In this document: piece by piece, positions 12,828 to 20,589 of the stretch | Layout of the letters: every line of letters begins with the position of its first letter | How positions within the stretch are numbered: the first letter of the stretch is position 1 | Assembly (NCBI GenBank): GCA_031401815.1 | Contig: JANNRW010000232.1 | Location: forward strand, 1 to 21,072 | Direction of reading: 5' to 3' | Length of the DNA: 21,072 nt | DNA from: JANNRW01 sp031401815 | GTDB taxonomy: Bacteria; Desulfobacterota; Desulfuromonadia; Geobacterales; DSM-12255 | The notes under the pieces: model-generated | The model's input: only the letters and a program-made list of their open reading frames with translations | Told to the model about the DNA's origin: nothing | The model's database searches: none | Translations under genes and position numbers: made by a program

Positions 12828-15800
12828 CTACTTAGCTCGTAACTGCATAATCATGTTAACAACATTGGCATATTCTCGGTCAGAGAAATTTCGGCAGCTA
12901 TTCGTAAGATAGTGGTACTGACCAGTATTCCCAACTAGAGACTTAAGATATTTTTCTATTACTTCATCCTCACAAGGAGTGCTGGAAAAACGACTAACCT
13001 CTTTCACTGCGGCGTCAATATTATCTGGATAAACCACTCCAACCCCAAGGCCTCCCGGAGTTGGATTATTGCCAGAAGCCGCAGACCACCCGTCCATTTC
13101 TGCATCACGGCTTGACATCCCAAAACTAATTCCATAAGGCCCCGATGGCGTATCCACAACAATCCGACGGTGCCAACCGCCAACCGCCGTGGTATTTTGA
13201 ACGTAAACATCTTGTCCATAAGGATCTTTATACCGAAGAGGATTATTGAGAACGTACGAATATAGGTTTATCCCGCCCTTAAAGCCAATCGGATCCTTAC
13301 TGGCGAACCTACCCTCCATCGGAACATAGTATCTCGCCCGATAATAGTATAGCCCGGTCTCCCTGTCGTATTCCCTACCAGTATAAGTGAACGGCTGCTT
13401 GATACGGTTCTTCTGATCCTTCAGGTTGCCGAAACTGTCGTATTCGTAGGTCTGAACTACTTTGCCAGTCTTGTCAGTCAGCGCAACGATACTCCCCAAA
13501 CCGTCAGCATGGTAGTAGTATTTCTCCTTGCTTGTGGTTACAGAGAGCGGTTCATCGATATTAGGACCGTGGAGGTAGCGATTGACTATGGCTCCGGTTT
13601 CGTCGTACTCAAGAATAATGCTTTGGCCGTCGTAGAAGTATGTTGCAGTTGTTGTTATGCCGCTTTCGGTTGCTCTTTTAGCTATCCTTCGGCCAAACGG
13701 GTCGTAGGCGTATTCTGCCGTTATCGTGGGTGTTACCACCCTGGTCAACCGGTTTTCGTAGTCCCATTCGTATAAGGTAGATCCTGATACTGTTGTCTTC
13801 TGGATGAGGTTTCCGTTTCTGTCATAACTGTAGCTGCCGCCGTTGGTGGTGAGCTGGTTGTTCTGGTTGTAGCTGTAGTTTTTTGTCTTCTCTGATGTCA
13901 GCCGGTTACCGACCGGATCATAGCTGAAGAACTCTTTCTGCTGCTGAACGGCGTTGCTCGTTCCTTTGGATGTTTTGGTGTTGCTGCTGTTTCCGGGGGT
14001 GTTGGTAATGGTCTGTAGTAGCCGGTAGATGTTGTCGTAGCTGTAGCTGCTGATCCGCTCAGGGGTGGTGTTGGTCAGGCGGTTACCTGTTTTGTCCAGG
14101 CCGTAGCTGTTGCTGCTGATTATTGTTCCGCTGCTGTTTTTGCGAAACAGGCTGGTGAGGTTGCCTTTGCTATCATATGCATAGCTGGCGCTGTCGCCGT
14201 TGGGATAGATCAGTTTTGCCCTTTGGCCTCTGCTGGTGTAGCTGTAGGTGTAGGCGTCGCCATTAGTGATGCTGCTGGCAAGTCGGCCTGATTTATCGTA
14301 GCCGTAGGAAATAGCTGTGCCGTCCGGTGCAATCATTTGGGTTTTGTTGCCGCGTATGTCATAGACATAGGCAATTGCCCTGCCGGTGGAATCAGTGCTG
14401 CTTAGCATTCGTCCCGCCGCATCGTAGCTGAAGCTGTAGGCAACATGCTTGTTGGTGGCGGTAAGGATATTCCCTTTCGGGTCGTAGGTAAAAGTTTCTT
14501 CCGTGTTGTCCGGATATGTCTTTTTCAGCAGTCTACCGCTGGCGTCGTAGCTATAGGTGCTGGTGCTGCCGTTTGGGTCGGTTTTTATTGCCAGGTTCCC
14601 TTTGACGTCGTAGCTGTAATTGGTTTCATTCCCTAGCGGGTCAGTCTCTTTACTTAGTCTGCCCAGTTGATCATAGAGATAACGGGTGGTGTTGCCACCC
14701 GCATCGGTGAGGCTGGTGATCTTCTCGCCGTTGCCGCCGCCGCAGCTGGGGCAGCTGCTGCCGCCGTAAGCGTAGCTGGTGATGTTGTTCAGGGCATCAA
14801 TGGTGGCAATGAGCCGGTTTCTGCTGTTGTATTGGTAGCGGGTGGTGTTGCCGTTTTCGTCAGTGCTGCTCAGTCTGTTACCGCTGGCATCGTAGCTGTA
14901 GGTTGCAACATTACCCAATGGATCGACCGTTTTTATAAGGCGATTGCTGCTGTTGTAGGTGAAGGTGGTGACACCCCCCTGCGGGTCGGTGCTGCTGATC
15001 ATGTTGCCACTTGCGTCATAGCTGTAGCTGGTGGTTGCGTTGTTCGGGTCGGTGATGGAGGTGAGGTTGCCGACAGTGTCATAGGTGTAAGTAGTGACTG
15101 CCCCCTGCGGGTCGGTCATTTTAGTAAGATTCCCTTTTGTGCCGTAGGCATAGGTGGTAGTTCCTCCGGTGACATCGGTCAGGCTGGTCATGTTCCCCAT
15201 GGCGTCGTAACCGTAGGTGGTGATTGCCCCCTGTGGGTCGGTACTGGCAGTTATTTGTCCGAAGGTGTTGTAGGTGTAGGTGGTTGTCTGCACCAGGGCA
15301 TCGGTGCTGCTGAGCATGTTGCCCCGGTTGTCGTAGCTGGCCGAGGTGCTCGTACCATCCGGGTAGGTGGTGCCGATGCGGTTGCCGCTGTCGTTGTAGG
15401 TATAGGAAGTAGTGCCCTCCTGCGGATCGGTCTTGGCGAGTAGATACCTCTTCTGTGTGTCGTAGCGATAGCTCCACTGACTGCCATCTTTTTCGGTAAG
15501 GATGGTGGTTTTTACGGTGTCGCTCGTTTCGGGATAGGCAATGGTTCTGCTCAACCCTACAGGGTCGGTAGCCGACACTGCCCGGTGCCTGGCATCGTAA
15601 CTGTAGTTGGTGGTATTGCCTAAAGGATCAGTCTTGCCAAGCATGAAGCCGTTGCCATCGTAGCTATAATGCCAGGTGCTGCCGTCCTGCTGAGTGACGG
15701 AATCCAGTCCCGTGCCAACCGAAAAGGCGTAGCCGTTACCGTTGGGAGCAATCAGTGAAGTCAGATGATTGGCGTCGTCGTAGACAAAAGTTATTGTCCG

Positions 15801-17696
15801 TCCGGCTTGGTCGATGACCGAGGCAAGGTTGCCGCTGCTGTAGGAAAGGTTTATCGTATTGCCGTTACGGTCGCTGATGGCAGCAATTTTGCCATCTACA
15901 TATCTGTAGGTCTGTCCATCCGGGTGGGTGAGGATAAATGAGCCGTCTACGTTTTTCACCAGAGCAGCGTAGTTGCCTGGGGATGCGATGTATGTGCTGC
16001 CGGCATAGGTGTAGTAGCGGTAGAGCCAGTTTGGTTCGTTTATTACGACTGAGCCGTTTCTGTTCTCTTTAAGGGTGTAGTTGTAATTGTGGCTCCATCC
16101 CCGACCAAGAGCATCATTTGCCGAATTAAGGCTGTTGTAGTAGAGGGTTAAGCCAATACCTCTCCGGCTACTGAACAACTCCTGGTTATGGGCAAGGTTG
16201 CCGTTAACAACATGGACAGTGGAGCCGAATGTGACTGCCAGACTACAGGAGTTCTCAGAATTGGATTCGGCTACAGTTATCGGTAATGTCGCCGTAGCAC
16301 TACAGTCAGGATCTTCGCTACTGGTTACAATAAGGGTTGCAACATAATCGCCTACCGGGGCAAGTGTGCCGTTTAGGAGTGTACCATCCCACTTGGCACT
16401 GATGGAAGATCCGTTACCACGACTTGTCTTGCCGTCTGGCAATGTTAACGTCCAATTTACAGAGTTGTTTGATGAAGTTGTGTATGCGCCTGTAATCGAA
16501 TAGGTGGCTCCGGTGTCAAACTGAAATGGTTGTTCCGTTCCTGGAATCCCAGGCCCTTTAAGCGTTGCGGTGAGATCGCATGTTGACTTGACTTCAATGT
16601 CGATACTTCTGGAATCGCTGCAAGTTCTGTCGGCATTCTGAATCTTCAAAATTGCTGTATAGATCCCATCGGGAACAACCGCCCCATGATTATCTTTCCC
16701 GTCCCAGACAACTGAAAAATTTGAACCTCTTCCATATAATTCACGATCACCAATTGTCAATATCCAGTCTGACACTTCTGACAAATTGCCGCTCAGTTGA
16801 ACTGTTTCATTGGCTTTTGGGTTAAAGGTATCCCGACTGGCAAGGTAATTGTCAATTTTAAGAATGCACTCAAAAACAGCAGATATACGCACAAGATTTA
16901 CAACTGAAAGCCCTTCTCCTGTCGTTTTGGGTGTCAAGGTCACCAAATCCCCACATTTGGCGGTTACAGGGATAACCCATTTGAATTCACTTCCACTCTG
17001 GACGGGAGACATACTATTAATTTGAATACCCGTCTCATAATTATTATAAAAGGAGGCACCAGTAATGTTTATCTGGTTGGCTATCTTGCCCCCAGGACAA
17101 TTCACTTTAAAGGTATACGAACTAGAATACTCGGTTTTGGTTGTTGAGTTTGTATTAGGAAGTGGCGCACCGCAGAATGATCCATATGAATAATAACCAT
17201 ACGTTGGCCAATCGTATATTGTCCACCAAAGGTTTAGATCGCGATTATAAGTATACGCTTCAATTTTTTTACCAGCCCATAGGTCAATTGTGAAATCACC
17301 ATAGAATGAATTACACCATGTAACATCTTGAGGTTTTGATGTCCATGATCCAGACTCACATACTTCTGATTCTGATTTGGTATCCCAATGAGCATAATAA
17401 TCGGTGCCAGAGTATTCTCTCTTGTGAATCAGGCAATGCATTCCTCCTGTAGATGAAAAATTTGTTTGTCCGGTATAATCTAAGTTCCAAATTCCATATT
17501 GATAGGATTCATCAAATAAGCCACTTGAGGAAATCATCCCTTCGTACGGACCAATTCCATTCTCAATGACTCTTGTTTTTATCTCACCAGTTTCAAGTTT
17601 AATCCCATCAAGGCTGGTGTATCCGTTAGCCAAACTGACTGACATAGCAATTATCCATGTAGCAACAAAGCAACATCTTTTGAAAGAAATTCCCAT
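12828..17696 (-). CDS. Sec-exported Rhs/YD-repeat polymorphic toxin
   Basis: This protein has 1622 residues from ATG 17696, chosen because GGAGAG (17707-17702) lies five bases upstream and a signal peptide (MGISFKRCCFVATWIIAMSV) follows at once. Residues 25-300 are an unrecognised aromatic- and Ser/Thr-rich region. Two FlgD-type Ig-like repeats follow (SVVWDGKDNHGAVVPDGIY and SAKWDGTLLNG...GDYVATL), ending near 475. The Rhs shell begins with VTFGSTVHVVNGNLAHNQEL and carries dozens of YD repeats (TxYxYDxxGNLTSxTDPxG). It ends in the core PFTYTGREYDRETGLYYYRA and KDPIGFKGGINLYSYVLNNP to about 1494. The last 128 residues are the variable tip: WHRRIVVD (H1509) and YLTNSCRNFSDREY (C1601), a His-then-Cys order like PPPDE/LRAT permuted papain-fold enzymes. 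The mode of surface release in a diderm is unknown. Confidence 0.93.
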   Translation of the reverse strand: MGISFKRCCFVATWIIAMSVSLANGYTSLDGIKLETGEIKTRVIENGIGPYEGMISSSGLFDESYQYGIWNLDYTGQTNFSSTGGMHCLIHKREYSGTDYYAHWDTKSESEVCESGSWTSKPQDVTWCNSFYGDFTIDLWAGKKIEAYTYNRDLNLWWTIYDWPTYGYYSYGSFCGAPLPNTNSTTKTEYSSSYTFKVNCPGGKIANQINITGASFYNNYETGIQINSMSPVQSGSEFKWVIPVTAKCGDLVTLTPKTTGEGLSVVNLVRISAVFECILKIDNYLASRDTFNPKANETVQLSGNLSEVSDWILTIGDRELYGRGSNFSVVWDGKDNHGAVVPDGIYTAILKIQNADRTCSDSRSIDIEVKSTCDLTATLKGPGIPGTEQPFQFDTGATYSITGAYTTSSNNSVNWTLTLPDGKTSRGNGSSISAKWDGTLLNGTLAPVGDYVATLIVTSSEDPDCSATATLPITVAESNSENSCSLAVTFGSTVHVVNGNLAHNQELFSSRRGIGLTLYYNSLNSANDALGRGWSHNYNYTLKENRNGSVVINEPNWLYRYYTYAGSTYIASPGNYAALVKNVDGSFILTHPDGQTYRYVDGKIAAISDRNGNTINLSYSSGNLASVIDQAGRTITFVYDDANHLTSLIAPNGNGYAFSVGTGLDSVTQQDGSTWHYSYDGNGFMLGKTDPLGNTTNYSYDARHRAVSATDPVGLSRTIAYPETSDTVKTTILTEKDGSQWSYRYDTQKRYLLAKTDPQEGTTSYTYNDSGNRIGTTYPDGTSTSASYDNRGNMLSSTDALVQTTTYTYNTFGQITASTDPQGAITTYGYDAMGNMTSLTDVTGGTTTYAYGTKGNLTKMTDPQGAVTTYTYDTVGNLTSITDPNNATTSYSYDASGNMISSTDPQGGVTTFTYNSSNRLIKTVDPLGNVATYSYDASGNRLSSTDENGNTTRYQYNSRNRLIATIDALNNITSYAYGGSSCPSCGGGNGEKITSLTDAGGNTTRYLYDQLGRLSKETDPLGNETNYSYDVKGNLAIKTDPNGSTSTYSYDASGRLLKKTYPDNTEETFTYDPKGNILTATNKHVAYSFSYDAAGRMLSSTDSTGRAIAYVYDIRGNKTQMIAPDGTAISYGYDKSGRLASSITNGDAYTYSYTSRGQRAKLIYPNGDSASYAYDSKGNLTSLFRKNSSGTIISSNSYGLDKTGNRLTNTTPERISSYSYDNIYRLLQTITNTPGNSSNTKTSKGTSNAVQQQKEFFSYDPVGNRLTSEKTKNYSYNQNNQLTTNGGSYSYDRNGNLIQKTTVSGSTLYEWDYENRLTRVVTPTITAEYAYDPFGRRIAKRATESGITTTATYFYDGQSIILEYDETGAIVNRYLHGPNIDEPLSVTTSKEKYYYHADGLGSIVALTDKTGKVVQTYEYDSFGNLKDQKNRIKQPFTYTGREYDRETGLYYYRARYYVPMEGRFASKDPIGFKGGINLYSYVLNNPLRYKDPYGQDVYVQNTTAVGGWHRRIVVDTPSGPYGISFGMSSRDAEMDGWSAASGNNPTPGGLGVGVVYPDNIDAAVKEVSRFSSTPCEDEVIEKYLKSLVGNTGQYHYLTNSCRNFSDREYANVVNMIMQLRAK

Positions 17697-17788
17697 CTCA
17701 TCTCTCCAGTCAAAGTGGTTACGAGAAATAGTAAACAACACGCCAATGCAGGTTTACTCAGACATATTTACATCCATCACTGGATAAT

Positions 17789-18352
17789 TTATCTCATCAC
17801 TACCGCCAGAACCTTGACTTCGTCACAATCGGGAGCAAGCAGGCGATGCTTCAGGTTTGCATCAAAATAAACACTGTCTCCTTCGTTGAGAGCGATCCGT
17901 TTGCCATCCAGCAGCAGTTCCGCCTTACCCTTGAGGACAAAGAGAAACTCCTCTCCATTGTGGCTGTAGGTATCCGTGTTTGTGACTTTTTCGTTCAATG
18001 TAAGAAGAAAGGGATCCATCTTCTTGCTCTTTTTTCGAACTGACAGTGATTCATAAAAATAGCCATGCACGCTGCCATCCCTTGAAACAACCCTGGGTAT
18101 GATGGTTCGTTCATCAGCTCTGAGAATTTCAAAAGAGCTCTCTTCTTCAGTGTCAGAGAAAAAATGGCCGATTCTTACATCAAAAAAATGTGCGATTTTT
18201 GTAAGTGTCGCAATCGGTGGAGAAATTTTGTTGTTCTCGATCTGGGAGATAAGCGCTGTGGAAAAACCTGTTTCATTTGCAACATCCTGCAATGTCAGCT
18301 TTTTTGCACTTCTAAGTTCTTTGATTTTGGCGCCAATATTATATTCCGGCAT
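17789..18352 (-). CDS. XRE-family transcription regulator with cupin domain
   Basis: This 187-residue protein has residues 7-62 as a Cro/CI-type helix-turn-helix (IKELRSAKKLTLQDVANETG, FSTALISQIENNK, SPPIATLTKIAHFF). Residues 105-185 form a cupin_2 barrel (TNTDTYSHNGEEFLFVLKGK, then DGKRIALNEGDSVYFDANLKHR with a metal-site-like H...E...H pattern). Proteins of this layout sense a small ligand in the cupin and repress or activate nearby genes (PuuR/SutR-like). AGGA precedes ATG. The Rhs gene starts 92 bases after its stop on the same strand, with no obvious terminator between, so it may share transcription with or control the Rhs locus. The ligand is unknown. Confidence 0.92.
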   Translation of the reverse strand: MPEYNIGAKIKELRSAKKLTLQDVANETGFSTALISQIENNKISPPIATLTKIAHFFDVRIGHFFSDTEEESSFEILRADERTIIPRVVSRDGSVHGYFYESLSVRKKSKKMDPFLLTLNEKVTNTDTYSHNGEEFLFVLKGKAELLLDGKRIALNEGDSVYFDANLKHRLLAPDCDEVKVLAVVMR

Positions 18353-18394
18353 AATTAATCCTGAAAATTTTCACTGCTCGTCAACCTATTTACC

Positions 18395-18464
18395 AATAAT
18401 AAAATAGTTCATTTCAGATAAATGTCAAACCCTTTTATTTACTTTTGATAAATAATTTTATTAT
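18395..18464. promoter_or_regulatory. AT-rich inverted repeats upstream of the XRE regulator
   Basis: ATAATAAAAT (18396-18405) and ATTTTATTAT (18455-18464) are exact inverted copies about 49 bases apart. Between them, AGATAAATG and TGATAAATA resemble each other. The region is the likely promoter of the regulator and a candidate autoregulatory site. This is pattern only. Confidence 0.25.
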
Positions 18465-18476
18465 CAGCAAATATAG

Positions 18477-18551
18477 GTGGTGCGCCTGGCATATCCGGAG
18501 CTGAAGCTAATCGCACCTGAAGATCTCCCCCTGGAAGCAGAATCTGCTTAA
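18477..18551 (+). pseudogene. Possible C-terminal gene remnant
   Basis: A 24-residue open frame reads VVRLAYPELKLIAPEDLPLE then AESA-stop. It has no start context and a stop immediately upstream. Composition is protein-like, and it sits in a 459-base gene-poor stretch (18353-18811) together with the truncated receptor start. It could be chance. Confidence 0.2.
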
Positions 18552-18613
18552 AACATCCTCGGATATTTCTGATAAACATGCTAAACTCCCGTGCAATTTC
18601 AAGAGGAGCTACG

Positions 18614-18736
18614 ATGGACAGATTCCTTTCCCTGACAATTCGAGCCCAGATGATAAACCTCATTGTCGTCATAACGGTTGTCACTTTCGGGATTATCGCT
18701 TTTTCACCACTAAACCAACCCCGACCAGTTCAATAA
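18614..18736 (+). pseudogene. Truncated N-terminus of a chemotaxis-receptor or sensor protein
   Basis: AGGAG (18603-18607) precedes ATG 18614. The 40-residue frame MDRFLSLTIRAQMINLIVVI TVVTFGIIAF then runs into PLNQPRPVQ-stop. A short basic start plus LTIRAQM and one hydrophobic segment is the standard first transmembrane helix of methyl-accepting chemotaxis proteins and histidine kinases. The periplasmic domain, second helix and signalling domain are all absent. The ribosome site and start are intact, so a peptide could still be made. It is probably debris from a deletion or insertion. Confidence 0.6.
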
Positions 18737-18811
18737 GCAGGTGCAGACGGGAATCTGTTTTCAGAAAATATGCTTCTTTTTAAATGGATCACTTCATTCT
18801 TGTGAGGATTT

Positions 18812-19420
18812 ATGAAATTGAAAAAAGTTTTAAACGTGGGGGGTAATAGCAAGGCAATTTCTCTGCCACCTCAATATGCCGATTTTGAGCATTTACTTCT
18901 CGATATCGACCCAAAGGGTGCTCCGGATATTGTGTGTGATGCTCGTAAACTTACTACTCTTGAAGCTGGTCAGTTTGACGCGGTCTACTGTTCTCATAAT
19001 CTGGAGCATTACTATCGGCATGATGTACCAAAGGTAATTGCCGGTATTTTACATGTCCTTAAAGATGGTGGTTTTGCACAAATCAGAGTGCCTGACATCA
19101 ATGAGGTTATGCGAGTAACAGTTGAGAAAGGCCTGGATATAGATGACGTTCTTTACCAGTCTCCTGCCGGACCAATTATGGTTCTGGATGTTCTGTACGG
19201 TTATACTGTTGAAATTGAAAGAAGCGGACAGGATTTCTTCGCCCATAAAACTGGATTTACAAACAAATCACTTTTGAATCATCTTCGAAACAGCGGGTTT
19301 TCAAAAATATATACCCGGCTCGGTAATCTCGAAATAAATGCATTGGCATTTAAAGGTCTTCCCGATCGATCAACATGCGATCTTTTCAATCTTTCTTATG
19401 ATTTTAGTGCCAGCGATTAA
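18812..19420 (+). CDS. Class I SAM-dependent methyltransferase
   Basis: This 202-residue protein starts with GAGG eight bases upstream of ATG. The Methyltransf_11 pattern is clear. A nucleotide-binding loop KVLNVGGNSKAI lies at residues 5-16, an acidic strand end LLLDIDPKG near 30-37, DIVCDARKL, FDAVYCSHNLEHYYRHDVPK, and VLKDGGFAQIRVPDINEVMR in the post-II region. The C-terminal part likely shapes the substrate site (HKTGFTNKSLLNHLRNSGFS). Loop I is VGGNSK rather than the common GCGxG, as in several predicted glycan-locus methyltransferases. Substrate is unknown. It stands alone on the + strand, between remnants on both sides. Confidence 0.85.
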   Translation: MKLKKVLNVGGNSKAISLPPQYADFEHLLLDIDPKGAPDIVCDARKLTTLEAGQFDAVYCSHNLEHYYRHDVPKVIAGILHVLKDGGFAQIRVPDINEVMRVTVEKGLDIDDVLYQSPAGPIMVLDVLYGYTVEIERSGQDFFAHKTGFTNKSLLNHLRNSGFSKIYTRLGNLEINALAFKGLPDRSTCDLFNLSYDFSASD

Positions 19421-19436
19421 GCATTACATAAGTTGA

Positions 19437-19618
19437 TTTGATGAAATCGATCTCTCAAACGGTCTTGAGAGCGCTGAATATTGTCACCTGCAGCAACGCC
19501 AGGAAGTAGCAGTCCAGGCTGTAGATTTTCTTACACGCATACCAGGTGAATCAGTTTACGAAAAAATCATCACGCGCATTGCAATAATACCGAATTTCAC
19601 AAGAGACAAGCCATGTTG
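19437..19618 (+). pseudogene. Unidentified C-terminal ORF remnant overlapping the murB start
   Basis: After an in-frame TGA (19434-19436) an open frame reads FDEIDLSNGLESAEYCHLQQ, RQEVAVQAVDFLTRIPGESV, YEKIITRIAIIPNFTRDKPC, stop (19616-19618). It has no start codon or ribosome site. Charged and hydrophobic spacing is protein-like (an amphipathic helix in RQEVAVQAVDFLTRI). The stop overlaps the murB ATG (ATGTTGA), which resembles a coupled gene end, but the sequence does not look like the MurC C-terminus. DFLTRIPGESVYEKI weakly recalls C-terminal segments of some radical-SAM proteins. That is not a firm call. Confidence 0.35.
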
Positions 19619-20530
19619 AATATTATTCATACTGAACAGTCCACTAATATCTCCATACGCGGAACTCTCCTGCGGGATGAACCGATGAGCCGTCACACTT
19701 CACTAAAGGTTGGCGGTCCGGCTGACCTGTATGCAGTTCCGGCTGATGCTGAGGATCTGTTATCGCTCATCACTCAACTCTCATCAGCCGGTCTACCATG
19801 GCTTGCTGTCGGTAAAGGGTATAATCTGCTCGTAAAAGACAGAGGTATTCGAGGGGCAGTAATTTCGCTGGAAAAATTCAACAAGATTGAACTGCATGGT
19901 GAAAGGGAGGTTCTGGCCGAAGCCGGGGCGGATAATCTTGACGTCGTAAGATTCGCTCAGAAACATGGTCTTGGCGGGATTGGTTTCATCTCCGGGATCC
20001 CGGGCACAATAGGCGGAGCGATCAGGATGAACGCCGGTGCATATGGTGAGGGGATTCTGGAGCGGGCTCTCTGTCTGACCCTGTTGAGGAGCAGTGAAAT
20101 CAGGGAGTTTTGCATCAGCGAGTTTAAATACGGTTATCGAACTCTTTCGCTCGAAACTGGCGATATTCTCCTCTCTGTGCTATTAAGGCTTGAAGAGCGC
20201 GACCCGCAATTGACTGAAGAAGAGATCAGAAAAGATCTTGATCTGCGCCGAACAAAACATAATGTCGGTTTTCCGAGCGCCGGCTCTTTTTTTAAGAACC
20301 CTTCAGGTCAGGCTGCCTGGAGACTGATTGACTCTGCCGGAATGCGCGGGGCTTCAGTTGGAGGAGCTGCGGTTTCTGAACATCACAGCAACTTTCTGAT
20401 TAACAGGGGTAACGCTACTTTTGCTGATTTTCTGGCTCTGGCTGAAAAGGTAAAGGCTGCTGTCTATAAAGCTTCTGGTAAACTGCTTGAAGAAGAGGTG
20501 AAGATAGTGGGGGAAGGGGAGGAAGGTTGA
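19613..20530 (+). CDS. murB: UDP-N-acetylenolpyruvoylglucosamine reductase
   Basis: This 305-residue protein carries out the NADPH-dependent reduction of enolpyruvyl-UDP-GlcNAc to UDP-MurNAc, the second committed step of peptidoglycan precursor synthesis in the cytoplasm. The FAD-binding domain shows HTSLKVGGPADLY, VGKGYNLLV and GFISGIPGTIGGAIRMNAGA (from about residue 127). The C-terminal domain shows FKYGYRTL, the catalytic-serine motif VGFPSAGSFFKNP, VSEHHSNFLINRGNAT and the closing LEEEVKIVG with the conserved Glu. This is the type II MurB layout. The Shine-Dalgarno site is weak (AAGAGA), consistent with earlier dependence on coupling from an upstream gene. murC, its usual upstream neighbour in the dcw cluster, is missing. 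The C-terminal GEGEEG runs into the hexamer array. Confidence 0.96.
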   Translation: MLNIIHTEQSTNISIRGTLLRDEPMSRHTSLKVGGPADLYAVPADAEDLLSLITQLSSAGLPWLAVGKGYNLLVKDRGIRGAVISLEKFNKIELHGEREVLAEAGADNLDVVRFAQKHGLGGIGFISGIPGTIGGAIRMNAGAYGEGILERALCLTLLRSSEIREFCISEFKYGYRTLSLETGDILLSVLLRLEERDPQLTEEEIRKDLDLRRTKHNVGFPSAGSFFKNPSGQAAWRLIDSAGMRGASVGGAAVSEHHSNFLINRGNATFADFLALAEKVKAAVYKASGKLLEEEVKIVGEGEEG

Positions 20531-20582
20531 GGTTGAGGTTGAGGTTGAGGTTAAGATAGAGATAGAGATAGAGGTTGAGGAG
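20523..20582 (+). repeat. Hexamer tandem array (GAGGTT/GAGATA) between murB and ddl
   Basis: About ten consecutive 6-base units run AAGGTT, GAGGTT x4, AAGATA, GAGATA x2, GAGGTT, GAGGAG. The first units encode the end of murB, including its TGA (20528-20530). The last supplies the ddl ribosome site, GAGGAG, seven bases before ATG 20590. Many units contain a GAGG anti-Shine-Dalgarno match. Confidence 0.85.
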
Positions 20583-20589
20583 AATCGGA

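Noticed and set aside
14667..15443. Long + strand open frame of 258 codons rich in Ala, Val and Gly.
   Set aside because: It is the antisense shadow of the YD repeats in the Rhs gene; the repeat periodicity creates open frames on both strands. The same applies to shorter frames around 13509, 14445 and 15121.
18439..18684. An 81-codon - strand frame.
   Set aside because: Its first third is antisense to the receptor-like N-terminus, which has a real ribosome site. The rest matches nothing I recognise.
19452..19471. CTCTCAA/TTGAGAG stem after the methyltransferase gene as a terminator.
   Set aside because: Only seven base pairs and no T run; it also lies inside the ORF remnant that reads toward murB.
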